Assembly (NCBI GenBank): GCA_020850225.1
Contig: JADZFD010000045.1
Location: 118,574-182,573, forward strand
Direction of reading: 5' to 3'
Source: Saprospiraceae bacterium
Lineage (GTDB): Bacteria > Bacteroidota > Bacteroidia > Chitinophagales > Saprospiraceae
Length of the DNA stretch: 64,000 nt
The translations under genes and the position numbers were made by a program. Each line of letters begins with the position of its first letter. Within the stretch, counting starts at the first letter, position 1. The notes beneath the pieces are model-generated. The model did no database searches, was not told the origin of the DNA, and saw nothing but the letters and a program-made list of their open reading frames with translations. This document shows positions 9,394 to 19,606 of this stretch, piece after piece.

Positions 9394-11049
9394 TTAAGAA
9401 AGTGCTGCAATTTTATCACTGGTTCCATTGTTGTCTACAAGGGACAATTGATCCGAATAAGAGGTAAATACCTGTTGAATAAAGTCCTCGCCGCGGAAAA
9501 GTTTATGGTCATATACAAAATCTACTTCCATTTTCTTTAGCATCGCAGCTTCATCCGAGTACATAGCATATGCTGCGACTTTAAAAGTTCTGTTTTTAAG
9601 CTTCAATATTTCATTGAGTGTGTTGATATTACTATGTATGTCACTCATGGCAAGAAGCACCATTTTTACGCCCGACAAATCAATGTTCTCCCAAAACATA
9701 CTGTTACTTGTATCACCCCAAAGGATGTTGACACCCTGTGCTTTATATTTATTTACCTTTTCATGGTCATAGTCGACAGCGAGTGTTTCCTGATTCATTT
9801 TATCACTTAAATAATGGTAAGCAGGATTCCCTATACTACCAAAACCAATTATCAGATAGTGGGCATCACCAACAGTTTGTGGTTCTTCATCGATGTATTG
9901 CTTTCCTCTGTTGAGCTTCATGATATATGGTCTGTATTTGTCAAAAATTTCATGCGCATAATTATTGATAGGAGATGCTATCAGAAATGAAAGTGACATC
10001 AGAAGTGCAAATGCTATAATCCAGTCATCCGAAATCAGTCCTGCCTGATTACCAACTACACCGGCTATTAATGCAAATTCACTATAATTACTTAAGCTCA
10101 TGGCACTCAGAAATGCTGTCCGTGCCATCATTTTAAACCTCGATAAAGTAGCAATAAAAACAGCACCCTTGAAAAACATAAACAGGATTAAAAGCATTGT
10201 AATCCATAAGGTATTGGAGGTAATCTGACCCGTAAGCCCAACATTTATAAAAAAGGCAACCAGGAAGAAGTCCTTGTAGCTCATCATTCTCTGATAAAGT
10301 TCATCCGCCTTTTCATGATCTACAAGTAACATTCCCACCAATAAAGCGCCCAAATCCGGTTTTAGTCCTACAAGATAGAACATCAGAGCACCAACAATTA
10401 ATGTAGCAAAAAATCCAAAAATGGTTAATAATTCACCATGACCGCAGTAACTTAGAATATAGGACAATAAATGTCTGACGCCATACAGATAAAACGGAAT
10501 GAGTAATGCAATCAAACCCGGTTTTAAATCCGACATAAATGTCATAAATAAAACAGCAAAAATATCCTGAATAACAAGTATTCCAATTGCAATTTTTCCA
10601 TGAAATGACGAAAATTCTCCTCTTTCTTCCAGTATTTTTACAACAAAAACTGTACTGGAAAAACTCAGAACAAAACCTATAAAAATTCCCGATTTATAAT
10701 CCAGACCGGATACCAGACTCAATCCCGAAACACTCAACAGCATTAAAAACCCACCGATAGCCACAACCATTGCTATCGTATTGAAGGTAGCTGTAACCAA
10801 TATTTGCTTTGTAAAAATATTTTTGACCTTGATTTTGAGCCCAATGGTAAATAATAGCAGCAAAACACCTAAATTGGCAAAAGAACCGAGTAAATCATTG
10901 ATATTACCGTGGTTTAAGTTAAGAAAATTCAATACAAGACCTGTAAGCAAAAAGCCTATCAGAGCGGGTAGTTTGAGTCTCATAAAGATAAAACCCATCA
11001 GAAACGCTATACCTAACCACGCAGCGTCTATAAAAATAGTATCCTGCAT
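9394..11049 (-). CDS. CPA2-type cation:proton antiporter with TrkA-N (RCK) domain
   Basis: 551 residues. Residues 1-375 hold about 12 hydrophobic segments of the Na+/H+ exchanger (KefB/KefC/RosB) type, including 'GIFIGFVLSFSSTVFVVKILEERGE' and 'PDLGALLVGMLLVDHEKADEL'. A linker leads into a Rossmann RCK_N domain from residue 397 ('HYLIIGFGSIGNPAY...LAVDYDHEKV...ILWGDTSNSMFWEN'). Such proteins exchange K+ or Na+ for protons and are gated by nucleotides or glutathione adducts through the cytoplasmic domain. No KefF/KefG-like subunit is adjacent, so glutathione gating cannot be claimed. Substrate ion unknown. Confidence 0.9.
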   Translation of the reverse strand: MQDTIFIDAAWLGIAFLMGFIFMRLKLPALIGFLLTGLVLNFLNLNHGNINDLLGSFANLGVLLLLFTIGLKIKVKNIFTKQILVTATFNTIAMVVAIGGFLMLLSVSGLSLVSGLDYKSGIFIGFVLSFSSTVFVVKILEERGEFSSFHGKIAIGILVIQDIFAVLFMTFMSDLKPGLIALLIPFYLYGVRHLLSYILSYCGHGELLTIFGFFATLIVGALMFYLVGLKPDLGALLVGMLLVDHEKADELYQRMMSYKDFFLVAFFINVGLTGQITSNTLWITMLLILFMFFKGAVFIATLSRFKMMARTAFLSAMSLSNYSEFALIAGVVGNQAGLISDDWIIAFALLMSLSFLIASPINNYAHEIFDKYRPYIMKLNRGKQYIDEEPQTVGDAHYLIIGFGSIGNPAYHYLSDKMNQETLAVDYDHEKVNKYKAQGVNILWGDTSNSMFWENIDLSGVKMVLLAMSDIHSNINTLNEILKLKNRTFKVAAYAMYSDEAAMLKKMEVDFVYDHKLFRGEDFIQQVFTSYSDQLSLVDNNGTSDKIAALS

Positions 11050-11454
11050 ATTTTCTTTAAGCTATGAAGGTATAATTTTTTTTTATTTTTAATAAATTTA
11101 TTTACCTGTTTTTTAAAATAAAGCAAAGAAATATTATCATATTAATTTTTATTCTATTGACTTACAGATAAATAGAAATTCCTGATTTATTGCAATCGTG
11201 TTGATCCCAAACATCAATTATCAAATGTTATTAGGGTTTTGTTTGAATAAACATGTAAATATATCACAATATATCTACGAACATTCATAAAGTCAACCCC
11301 TATTATTTCCAGTACCTGATTTATCGGAATTGTAAAAAAAGATTAAAAAAATTAACTCTGAGTTAAATTATTTTGCCTGACGTTATTGCATTATACAATT
11401 ATTTACTTAACTTTATGAAATTATTTAAAAAATCACCTTTTATCTTATTTTAGT
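11050..11454. other. 405-bp AT-rich divergent intergenic region
   Basis: This separates the antiporter gene from fadN. I see no convincing ORF or RNA. It holds the inverted repeat at 11352-11366 and long A/T runs. A weak CAAAGAAA (complement TTTCTTTG) at 11124-11131 could be the antiporter's -7 element. Confidence 0.5.
11352..11366. promoter_or_regulatory. Palindrome TTAACTC-T-GAGTTAA upstream of fadN
   Basis: A perfect 7-bp inverted repeat around one central base, about 90 bp before the fadN ATG and just upstream of a TATTTTG stretch (11369-11375) that could be a degenerate -7 element. Position and symmetry suit an operator for a fatty-acid-responsive repressor (TetR-type). No regulator gene is nearby; this is inference. 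Confidence 0.35.
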
Positions 11455-13854
11455 ATGGTTAAAAGAATCAAAAAAGTGGCTGTTTTAGGATCTGGAGTAA
11501 TGGGTTCCGGAATAGCTTGTCATCTTGCCAATGCAGGGTTGGAAGTATGTATGCTGGATATGTTGCCTCAAGATCTGGATGAAAAGCAGCTTAAGATTGC
11601 CGCATTCAGAAATAAATTGGCCGATACTGCATTGGCAAATGCACTCAGATCCAAGCCGGCACCATTGTACGATATAAACTTTGCTTCGCGTATTACTACC
11701 GGTAATTATGAAGATGATATGGACAAGGTAGCTACATGCGACTGGATTATCGAAGTTGTAGTTGAACGATTGGATATCAAGCGTCAAATATTTGAAAAAG
11801 TAGATGTTTTACGCAAAAAAGGTACACTTGTTACTTCCAATACTTCAGGTATCCCTATTCATTTACTTGCTGAGGGTAGATCTGAAGATTTTAAAAACAA
11901 CTTTTGCGGTACACATTTTTTTAATCCGGCACGTTATTTACCGTTGCTGGAGATAATTCCACATAAAGATACTAGTCAGGAAGTTATCGAATTCTGGATG
12001 CATTACGGAGAAATTTATTTAGGTAAAAAGACGGTGCTCTGTAAGGATACTCCGGCATTTATAGCCAATAGAATCGGATTTTACAGTGGCAATAAAATCG
12101 GTGAACTAACAGAAAAATATGATTTTACAATCGGAGAAGTGGATAAAATAACTGCTGAACCGATTGGCTGGCCAAATACAGGAAGCTATCGATTGCTTGA
12201 CCTTGTAGGTATTGACACTTCAGTAAAGGTAACGAAAGGTGTTATTGAAAGTTGCCCTGATGATGAATACGTCAGGATACTGAAAGCCAGACCTGTCTCC
12301 AAAGCAACACAATTTCTGTTAGACAATAACTTTCTGGGAAATAAGACAGGTCAGGGCTTTTATAAAAAAACAGAAGAGAGAGATGAAAAGGGAAGCAAGA
12401 TTATTCTTGCTTTAGACCTGGATACATTAGAATATAAGCCAGCACAAAAGTCCATCATTCCAGTAGTAGGGATTGCTAAAAAAGTAGAGATTATGGATAA
12501 AAGAATGCGGGAGATTATGGCTTCTGAAGAAAAATCAGGTTTTTTTATCCGTGATTATATATGTGGTTTATTCTCGTATGCATCCAACCGTATTTTTGAA
12601 ATCTCTGACCATATTTACAGTATAGACGATGCTATGAAAGCCGGATATGCGTGGACATACGGACCTTTTGAATTCTGGGATATGATTGGTCTGAAAGAGG
12701 GTGCTCAGCTGGCACGTTCATTAGGAGAATCATTGCCGGAGTGGGTAGACGAAATGATAGCTTCAGGAATTACCGGATTTTATAAATCTGAAGACGGGAA
12801 ACGAAAATATTACGACCTGATTACTAAAACATATCAGGTATTGCCTGGTACAGAAAATAACATTCATCTGGATAATTACCGGTCACAGGCGGTCTTGTAT
12901 AAGAATTCTGAATGTGCACTGCATGATATCGGAGACGGTGTATTGTGTTTTGAATTTACTTCTAAATCCAATGCTATCGGTGAAGGAATCGGTGAAGGAA
13001 TCATGGAAGCGCTCAATATGGCATCCAACGGTAATTGGGCAGGAATCGTCATTGGCAATAATGCAAAAAACTTTACAGTGGGAGCCAATCTGATGAGCGT
13101 GGGCATGCTCGCCATGCAAAAGGACTTCAAAAAACTGGAACAAATGGTTGATGGATTTCAGCAAATCAATATGGCTATGCGATATGCACCCATTCCGGTA
13201 GTAACTGCTACACAGGGATATGTTTTTGGAGGTGGTTGCGAAATGCTAATGCATACAGATGCAGCCGTATGTCATGCAGAGTCCTATATAGGCTTGGTAG
13301 AAGTGGGTGTAGGATTAATACCGGGTGGTGGCGGAACCAAAGAATTTGCACTCAGAGCTTCTGAATTGTTTTTTGATGGAGATGTACAGATGCCGACACT
13401 TATTGACAAATTCAAGACGATTGCCACAGCTACTGTATCTACTTCTGCATATGAAGGATACAAATACGGATATTTGAAACATGACAGGGATTATGTAGAG
13501 ATCAATTTGTCCAGGGTGCTGAGTACTGCAAAAAATAAGGTCCTTGACCTCGCCGGCAATTATAGCGCACCTGTATCCAGACGTGCAAAAGTATTGGGTC
13601 GTGCAGGAATGGCAACCCTTTACACTGCGTTGAATGAATTTTTTATGGGTAAGTACATGTCTGAATATGATCAGGAGATAGCCAGAAAACTGGCCTATGT
13701 GATCTGTGGAGGTGATTTGACAGGAGAGCAGGAAGTTTCAGAACAATATTTGCTTGATATAGAAAGAGAAGCGTTTTTACAATTGTTGGGTAATCAGAAA
13801 ACGCTTGATCGTATCCAGTATTTATTGATGAATAACAAACCTTTGAGAAATTAA
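11455..13854 (+). CDS. fadN: 3-hydroxyacyl-CoA dehydrogenase / enoyl-CoA hydratase, FadN type
   Basis: 799 residues. It hydrates trans-enoyl-CoA and oxidises the 3-hydroxyacyl-CoA with NAD+ in beta-oxidation. Domain order is dehydrogenase first (NAD-binding 'VLGSGVMGSGIACHLANAG' at 10-28; 'GTHFFNPARYLPLLEIIP'; 'KDTPAFIANRIGFY'), then the 3HCDH C-terminal repeats, then a crotonase domain (about 510-740) with 'GYVFGGGCEML' and 'GLVEVGVGLIPGGGGT', in which both catalytic Glu residues are kept. This order is that of Bacillus FadN, opposite to E. coli FadB/FadJ. The thiolase follows 57 bp downstream, forming a two-gene operon. Confidence 0.93.
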   Translation: MVKRIKKVAVLGSGVMGSGIACHLANAGLEVCMLDMLPQDLDEKQLKIAAFRNKLADTALANALRSKPAPLYDINFASRITTGNYEDDMDKVATCDWIIEVVVERLDIKRQIFEKVDVLRKKGTLVTSNTSGIPIHLLAEGRSEDFKNNFCGTHFFNPARYLPLLEIIPHKDTSQEVIEFWMHYGEIYLGKKTVLCKDTPAFIANRIGFYSGNKIGELTEKYDFTIGEVDKITAEPIGWPNTGSYRLLDLVGIDTSVKVTKGVIESCPDDEYVRILKARPVSKATQFLLDNNFLGNKTGQGFYKKTEERDEKGSKIILALDLDTLEYKPAQKSIIPVVGIAKKVEIMDKRMREIMASEEKSGFFIRDYICGLFSYASNRIFEISDHIYSIDDAMKAGYAWTYGPFEFWDMIGLKEGAQLARSLGESLPEWVDEMIASGITGFYKSEDGKRKYYDLITKTYQVLPGTENNIHLDNYRSQAVLYKNSECALHDIGDGVLCFEFTSKSNAIGEGIGEGIMEALNMASNGNWAGIVIGNNAKNFTVGANLMSVGMLAMQKDFKKLEQMVDGFQQINMAMRYAPIPVVTATQGYVFGGGCEMLMHTDAAVCHAESYIGLVEVGVGLIPGGGGTKEFALRASELFFDGDVQMPTLIDKFKTIATATVSTSAYEGYKYGYLKHDRDYVEINLSRVLSTAKNKVLDLAGNYSAPVSRRAKVLGRAGMATLYTALNEFFMGKYMSEYDQEIARKLAYVICGGDLTGEQEVSEQYLLDIEREAFLQLLGNQKTLDRIQYLLMNNKPLRN

Positions 13855-13911
13855 TAGCATCAGGAAATTGATTAATATTATACATCAGACAATAATAAAA
13901 TAAAAAATATA

Positions 13912-15084
13912 ATGAACGCATATATAATAACTGGCTTCAGATCAGCAGTAGGAAAAGCTAAAAAAGGAGGCTTCAAAAATTACAGATCAGACGATCTGGC
14001 AGTAGATATTCTCAACTATCTGGCATTGCAGATACCGCAATTGGATGTCTTGGAGATAGATGATGTAATTGTAGGATGTGCTAATCCGGAAGGTGAACAG
14101 GGATTGCAGGTCGGCAGGTTGATAGCATCCAGGGCGTTTGGCAAATCCATACCCGGTATGACCATCAACAGATACTGCGCTTCAGGACTGGAAGCCATAG
14201 CCATAGCAAGCGCCAAGATTAATGCCGGAATGGGACATTGTTATATTGCCGGAGGAGCAGAGTCCATGTCCATGATACCGATGACAGGTTATAAATTGTC
14301 TCCAAGCTATAAAGCTACCATGCAAAACATTAATTATCATGTCAGTATGGGGCATACAGCCGAAGCTGTGGCTGAGAAATACAATGTCACACGTGAAGAG
14401 GCCGATCAGTTTTCAGTCAGATCCCATGCATTAGCTGCTGCTGCGATTCATGCAGGAAAATTTAAAGATGAAATCGTCCCTGTTACAGTAACCGAAGTAT
14501 TTGTTGAGCATGATAAACGAACCGAGCGTCAACATATCGTAGATACAGATGAAGGAGTAAGACCAGATACTAGTATGGAAGGCTTGTCCCGACTGAAGCC
14601 GGCTTTTAAGTTGGGCGGAATAGTCACTGCAGGTAATTCTTCTCAAACATCTGATGGAGCAGCCTTTGTTTTAGTTATGAGCGAAGAGATGGTTAAGAGG
14701 CTGGGACTTAAACCGGTTGCCAGATTGGTTTCATGTTCTGTAGCCGGTGTCAACCCGCTGTATATGGGTATTGGTCCGGTTGAAGCTATACCCAGAGCAT
14801 TAAAACAGGCAGGACTTACCCTGAATGATATAGACCTGATTGAACTGAACGAAGCCTTTGCCACACAATCTCTTGCTGTAATCAAAGAATCGGGACTCAA
14901 TCCGGATATAGTAAATGTGAATGGAGGCGCAATAGCTTTGGGACATCCGTTAGGCTGTACAGGAGCCAAACTCAGCATTCAGATTATCAATGAACTCAGA
15001 CGCAGAAATCAGCGATACGGCATGGTTACAGCCTGTGTAGGTGGCGGCCAGGGTATTGCCGGTATTATAGAACGGCTGAATTAA
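13912..15084 (+). CDS. fadA: Acetyl-CoA C-acyltransferase (3-ketoacyl-CoA thiolase)
   Basis: 390 residues, normal thiolase length. It cleaves 3-ketoacyl-CoA with CoA to acetyl-CoA and a shortened acyl-CoA. Seen: nucleophile Cys in '[16 protein letters not shown]' (about residue 87), '[13 protein letters not shown]', His in '[18 protein letters not shown]', and C-terminal proton-donor Cys in '[17 protein letters not shown]'. Partner of the upstream fadN enzyme, probably in one soluble or loosely associated complex. An acyl-CoA dehydrogenase gene is not in this window. Confidence 0.95.
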   Translation: MNAYIITGFRSAVGKAKKGGFKNYRSDDLAVDILNYLALQIPQLDVLEIDDVIVGCANPEGEQGLQVGRLIASRAFGKSIPGMTINRYCASGLEAIAIASAKINAGMGHCYIAGGAESMSMIPMTGYKLSPSYKATMQNINYHVSMGHTAEAVAEKYNVTREEADQFSVRSHALAAAAIHAGKFKDEIVPVTVTEVFVEHDKRTERQHIVDTDEGVRPDTSMEGLSRLKPAFKLGGIVTAGNSSQTSDGAAFVLVMSEEMVKRLGLKPVARLVSCSVAGVNPLYMGIGPVEAIPRALKQAGLTLNDIDLIELNEAFATQSLAVIKESGLNPDIVNVNGGAIALGHPLGCTGAKLSIQIINELRRRNQRYGMVTACVGGGQGIAGIIERLN

Positions 15085-15106
15085 AGAATAAACTTATCAT
15101 TGTGCG

Positions 15107-15150
15107 ACCTGCATGTTGGTTGTTGTAATTCAACCAATATGCAGGTTTTG
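15107..15150 (+). terminator. Terminator after fadN-fadA
   Basis: 15-bp stem (ACCTGCATGTTGGTT with AACCAATATGCAGGT, one G-U pair), 10-nt loop, then TTTTG. It lies 22 bp past the fadA stop and closes the operon. Confidence 0.8.
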
Positions 15151-15283
15151 TGTTTAATAGACTGTTATAATTAATAAGAGTTAAGAATTGCTTAGTATGT
15201 GTTCAGAGATAAATATTTTAACATTTATTTGGTGCATATAGTGATTTTCAAACGTCAATAATATATGTGGTATATGTGACTGT

Positions 15284-16351
15284 ATGAAATTTATGAATCA
15301 AAACGGTAAAACAAATAATAATATTTATATCAATGACTGGAACGCATTGTCAATTGAAATACAAAAAATTTCACCTTCAAGTGTATTTGTTCTGGTAGAT
15401 GAAAATACGGAAAAGCATTGTTTGTACTATCTGCTCGATAAAATAGAGGCTACTTTTAAAGTAATCCGGATAAAAAGTGGTGAAGTAAATAAAAATATTG
15501 ATACCTGCCAGCATATTTGGGAATCTCTTATCCGGCATGGTGCAGACAGAAAGTCATTACTTATCAACCTGGGAGGCGGAGTAATCGGCGATATGGGAGG
15601 ATTTTGTGCGGCTGTATTCATGCGGGGTATACGGTTTATACAAATGCCAACAACATTGCTGAGCCAGGTTGATTCGTCAGTAGGAGGTAAGATGGGGATT
15701 GATTTTTTGCAGTATAAAAATATGATTGGGCTGTTTGGTAATCCATCGGGTACATTTATTTTTACCCAATTTCTCAGGACTTTACCCGAAAGAGAATTGA
15801 AAAGTGGATTTGCAGAAATAATCAAATATGGGTTAATTGCCGATAAAAATGTCTGGCAGAAGTTAACAGGTTTTACTATCAGCAATACTGAAGATTATAC
15901 ACAATGGGTATCTTTATCCGTAGAAATCAAGCAGCGTATTACATCACAGGATTTCAATGAATCCGGATTAAGAAAAATTCTGAATTTTGGTCATACAGTT
16001 GGTCATGCGATTGAATCCTACTGGATGAACGATGATAAAGCGCTTATGCATGGTGAAGCTGTTGCAATAGGTATGATTGCTGAAGCATTTATATCCTATC
16101 GGACAGGATATATTTCGGAGGAAGAGCTTTTTGAAATAAGAAGAAAAATAATACAATATTTCGGGCATCATCCACGCTATGTCAAACCAACTGAGGCATT
16201 AATAGCACTTATGCAGTCTGACAAAAAAAATGAATCCGGCACATTCAGATTCACTCTGTTGAAAGAAAAAGGTCAGGCTATATTTGATATTCCTGTTCCT
16301 GTAACATATATAGAAGAAAGCTTGATTTTCTACGCTACGGTACTAAAATAA
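15284..16351 (+). CDS. aroB: 3-dehydroquinate synthase
   Basis: 355 residues. Second step of the shikimate pathway: DAHP to 3-dehydroquinate, NAD+- and metal-dependent. Seen: NAD-binding 'NLGGGVIGDMGGF', 'QMPTTLLSQVDSSVGGKMGID', and metal ligands Glu in 'GFAEIIKYGLI', His in 'ILNFGHTVGHAIE' and His in 'LMHGEAVAIGM'. Stand-alone gene between two other metabolic genes. The first ATG (15284) is used; an ATG three codons later is equally possible. Confidence 0.97.
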   Translation: MKFMNQNGKTNNNIYINDWNALSIEIQKISPSSVFVLVDENTEKHCLYYLLDKIEATFKVIRIKSGEVNKNIDTCQHIWESLIRHGADRKSLLINLGGGVIGDMGGFCAAVFMRGIRFIQMPTTLLSQVDSSVGGKMGIDFLQYKNMIGLFGNPSGTFIFTQFLRTLPERELKSGFAEIIKYGLIADKNVWQKLTGFTISNTEDYTQWVSLSVEIKQRITSQDFNESGLRKILNFGHTVGHAIESYWMNDDKALMHGEAVAIGMIAEAFISYRTGYISEEELFEIRRKIIQYFGHHPRYVKPTEALIALMQSDKKNESGTFRFTLLKEKGQAIFDIPVPVTYIEESLIFYATVLK

Positions 16352-16495
16352 TTAACAGCTTCATAATTGTATCGGGTATTCATACTGATGATTATATACA
16401 ATACAAATCCGGTACAGAATTTTGGGTACTGTAATTGGCAGGATTTTTGAGCTTTATAAGAGCAGTACATTTTATTAATATTTTTATTTATTTCA

Positions 16496-17596
16496 ATGAC
16501 TATTCTTCAGAAATACGCACACCTGTTAGTTCATTATTGCCTTGAAATCAGGAAGGGCGAAAAATTATTTGTCAATACAACCACTCTGGCTGAACCCTTG
16601 TTGCGTGAAGTATACCGTGAAGCCATACGGACAGGAGCGCATGTAGAGTATCAGATGACATTCCGGGAACAACATAAAATATTTATTGAAGAAGCCTGTG
16701 ACGATCAACTGGACTATATCCAACCCTCTATGAAAGAAATGATGGAAACATTTGACGCTTATCTGGTCATCAGAGCGCCATTTAATCTACGTGAAGACCA
16801 GAATAACAATCCTGAAAAATCATCACGAAGACAAAAATCTTTGCACCTGATTAATCAGATTTATACGGAGCGGATTGCTGACCGTAGTTTAAAAAGATGT
16901 CTTTGTCAGTATCCTACGCAGGCAGCAGCCCAAGAGGCAGAAATGAGCCTCGATGAATATGAAAAGTTTGTTTATGAAGCATGTAATTTGTACCAGGATA
17001 ATCCCTCAGAAAGCTGGATAAAAGTAAGAGAATCACAACAAGCCATAGTAGACTACCTTAATAAATGCAATATAGTCCGGTATAATAATGCACATTCAGA
17101 CGTGTCATTCAGTGTTAAAAACAGGATTTGGATCAATTCAGACGGACGTAGCAATATGCCAAGCGGGGAAGTATTTACAGGTCCGGTTGAAGACAGTGTA
17201 AACGGTTATATTTATTTTGATTATCCATCTGTTTATATGGGAACTGAAGTTACCGGTATCCACCTGGAGATTGAAGCAGGACAGATTGTACGATGGTCAG
17301 CAGAAAAAGGAGGTGAACTTCTGGATAGGATTATGCATATTGATGGTGCAAGGTTTTTTGGTGAAGTTGCTATTGGGACAAATTACAACATACAGCGTAC
17401 TACCAAAAATATACTTTTTGATGAGAAAATTGGCGGATCAGTGCATATGGCAGTAGGTCAGTCATATAAGCAGACAGGAGGTGTTAATAACTCACCTGTT
17501 CATTGGGATATGATTGCCAATATGAAAAATGGTGGACAAATTTGGGCAGACGGCGAACTCATTTATCAGGATGGACAGTTTTTGATTGGTAAGTAG
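16496..17596 (+). CDS. Peptidase M29 family aminopeptidase
   Basis: 366 residues. A cytoplasmic metallo-aminopeptidase of the thermophilic aminopeptidase (AmpS/M29) family, releasing N-terminal amino acids. The N-terminal half is alpha/beta ('EVYREAIRTGAHVEY'). The C-terminal half has the family motifs 'NMPSGEVFTGPVEDSVNG' (metal Glu), 'LGTNYNIQRTTKNILFDEKIGGSVHMAVGQSY' distributed over about 296-331, and 'GGVNNSPVHWDMI' (metal His/Asp). The stop is only 3 bp from the stop of convergent batD. Confidence 0.92.
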   Translation: MTILQKYAHLLVHYCLEIRKGEKLFVNTTTLAEPLLREVYREAIRTGAHVEYQMTFREQHKIFIEEACDDQLDYIQPSMKEMMETFDAYLVIRAPFNLREDQNNNPEKSSRRQKSLHLINQIYTERIADRSLKRCLCQYPTQAAAQEAEMSLDEYEKFVYEACNLYQDNPSESWIKVRESQQAIVDYLNKCNIVRYNNAHSDVSFSVKNRIWINSDGRSNMPSGEVFTGPVEDSVNGYIYFDYPSVYMGTEVTGIHLEIEAGQIVRWSAEKGGELLDRIMHIDGARFFGEVAIGTNYNIQRTTKNILFDEKIGGSVHMAVGQSYKQTGGVNNSPVHWDMIANMKNGGQIWADGELIYQDGQFLIGK

Positions 17597-17599
17597 AAG

Positions 17600-19312
17600 T
17601 TATGATGTCATCTCTGATATAAACCGGACTGCAACATCGTAAACTTCCCGGATGTCACCATAGGTTCCGGCGAATCTGGCTAGTTCTGCCTGTTTGTGAA
17701 TCCATTCATAATCCCGGATAATATTGGATGGTGTATTCTTATCCTGCAGAAGACGTACTATATTGGATACGGATACCTCACTATGCGGGATGTTGAATTT
17801 TTTGATAACATAGCCTGTAGTTGCCGATGCAATTTCTTCGTAAAAAGCTTTGGGTTGGTTATCTTTTATAAATGCAGCAGCTTTGGCTAAATGTCTTTGT
17901 GCGACAGATTCAGCTTTATTGAATGATATATTTTCAGTTTCTTCGGCTTTTGTCTTTCTTTTTTTCAGCATTATTCCTCCCCATGTTAAAAGGATAATAC
18001 CTGATATGAATGAAAAATACAAATAGTAATTCCACTGGTAATTTACTGGATTAAAAACAGTATAGTTTTCCCTTACAGCATATTTATTTTGATTATTCAG
18101 CTGTTCGTTGTCAGTAAGCGGGACATTGCCCTGAACAACGTTGATAGTTAATGCTCCGGCAGTAGCTGTTTTGTAGGTTTTACTTCCGGGATCCAGATAG
18201 CTCAATTCTGGTTTTATTTCATAAATTTTTAATTCTTTAGGTATGAAAATATATTCGTAAAGCTTTATTACGGACATTCCGGTGTTCTGTAATGTACTTT
18301 CATCTTTTAGCAAAGTAGGTTCGTAAGCTTCCAAACCATCAGGAACGGAAAATTTGGGAGCCTTGACGGCTTTGGGGTCACCGGAACCCTCTATCTGCAT
18401 ATGCATAACTATAGCTTCACCTTTGGATACGGGTGCCTTATTGACCGTAGCAGAAAGAGTTATTTCGCCCACAGCACCGCAAAAGTTGGCTGGTTGCGGA
18501 ACAGGTAAGTCTTCAACCTTTAACTGTATGGAATTGGAACTTAGTGTTACAGGTTTGGTATCCCTGAAGAAAAAAGAAGAGCGGCTGTTGTTGATAGGTA
18601 TATCTGCCCTCATATTTATTGGTCCGATTGTATAGTTACCTGATTTTTGAGGATAAAGTATCTGTCTCGCTATTATTTGCGTGTAATATTCCTTACCGTT
18701 TATTTTTTTCTTTTGTGCAGGTGATTGAAAGTTATTGACAGGCTGAATAAAGAATCCGTCAGCATTGGGTTGATTTATAAAATCATATGAAGCAATGTTC
18801 TCACGGGTATAAATGACGTAATCGAGTAATATCTGCTGACCTGTATATCCTGTTTTTGAAGATATTTCAATTTTTAGACTGATGTCACCACTAACATCAT
18901 CCGCGAAGGTTGCAGGAGTGCTGCCTTGAGTTACCTCTATGTTTAAATCATTGGTATATATCTTTTTTGATCCGATATGAGCAGATGCAGGATTTAGTTT
19001 AAATTTTCCCTTCTGGGTGGCAAGTAAGATATATTGATAAGAAACAGAACTGGACTTTTTACCATTTACAAAACTGATAGAGGATGCTTTGGAAGGGCCG
19101 CCTACTATTTGGAAGGGTGTAAAATCAGGCATTTCGATGGCATCACTGTTGATATTTTCCATTACAGCAGTGATAACAATGGTCTCTCCCTCCTGCACTT
19201 TACTTCTGTCGCTTTCCATATAGAAGCGGGATGATTGCCCTAAAATCACGGCATCAGGACATATCCAAAAGCACAAAATTAAAAATATACCTATTCGCAA
19301 AGAGGCTTTCAT
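17600..19312 (-). CDS. batD: BatD family protein (aerotolerance operon type), stand-alone
   Basis: 570 residues. Signal peptide at 1-25. 'FYMESDRSKVQEGETIVITAVMENIN' and 'FTPFQIVGGPSKASSISFVNGKKSSSVSYQYIL' are characteristic of BatD. Periplasmic Ig-like domains occupy about 28-410, a transmembrane segment lies at about 425-445, followed by a basic 'KKRKTK' and a cytoplasmic tail of about 120 residues with 'YEEIASATTGYVIKKF'. BatD is normally encoded beside MoxR, DUF58 and BatA/B/C/E genes; here none of these is adjacent. Function in stress or cell-envelope complex assembly is inferred from the family. Confidence 0.88.
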   Translation of the reverse strand: MKASLRIGIFLILCFWICPDAVILGQSSRFYMESDRSKVQEGETIVITAVMENINSDAIEMPDFTPFQIVGGPSKASSISFVNGKKSSSVSYQYILLATQKGKFKLNPASAHIGSKKIYTNDLNIEVTQGSTPATFADDVSGDISLKIEISSKTGYTGQQILLDYVIYTRENIASYDFINQPNADGFFIQPVNNFQSPAQKKKINGKEYYTQIIARQILYPQKSGNYTIGPINMRADIPINNSRSSFFFRDTKPVTLSSNSIQLKVEDLPVPQPANFCGAVGEITLSATVNKAPVSKGEAIVMHMQIEGSGDPKAVKAPKFSVPDGLEAYEPTLLKDESTLQNTGMSVIKLYEYIFIPKELKIYEIKPELSYLDPGSKTYKTATAGALTINVVQGNVPLTDNEQLNNQNKYAVRENYTVFNPVNYQWNYYLYFSFISGIILLTWGGIMLKKRKTKAEETENISFNKAESVAQRHLAKAAAFIKDNQPKAFYEEIASATTGYVIKKFNIPHSEVSVSNIVRLLQDKNTPSNIIRDYEWIHKQAELARFAGTYGDIREVYDVAVRFISEMTS

Positions 19313-19606
19313 TTTATAATATTTTTAAAAACACGCATAGATTTGGCATTGTTGCCGGAATTGAATTCATGACTTTGAGGTTATCTCCTTTGTAATAGGT
19401 ATTCATGTTTTCCATTACGGTAATATTATTGTATTTTACAGACACAAAATACGTATAATAATTGCTGAATTAAAAATCATTGTTTATACATATCCTATAA
19501 ATATTGAGCATCCGGGTTTAGAAACCTTACTGTTTTTACCCAAATTTGTTTTTTGTTTAGTCAGACTATACTCCAGGTGTTATAAAAAACAAGCTAAATG
19601 TACCAA

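Noticed and set aside
19314..19415. A 33-codon minus-strand ORF ending 1 bp before the batD ATG
   Set aside because: No recognisable motif and no promoter or ribosome-binding support; short ORFs are common in such DNA. It could be a leader peptide but nothing supports it.
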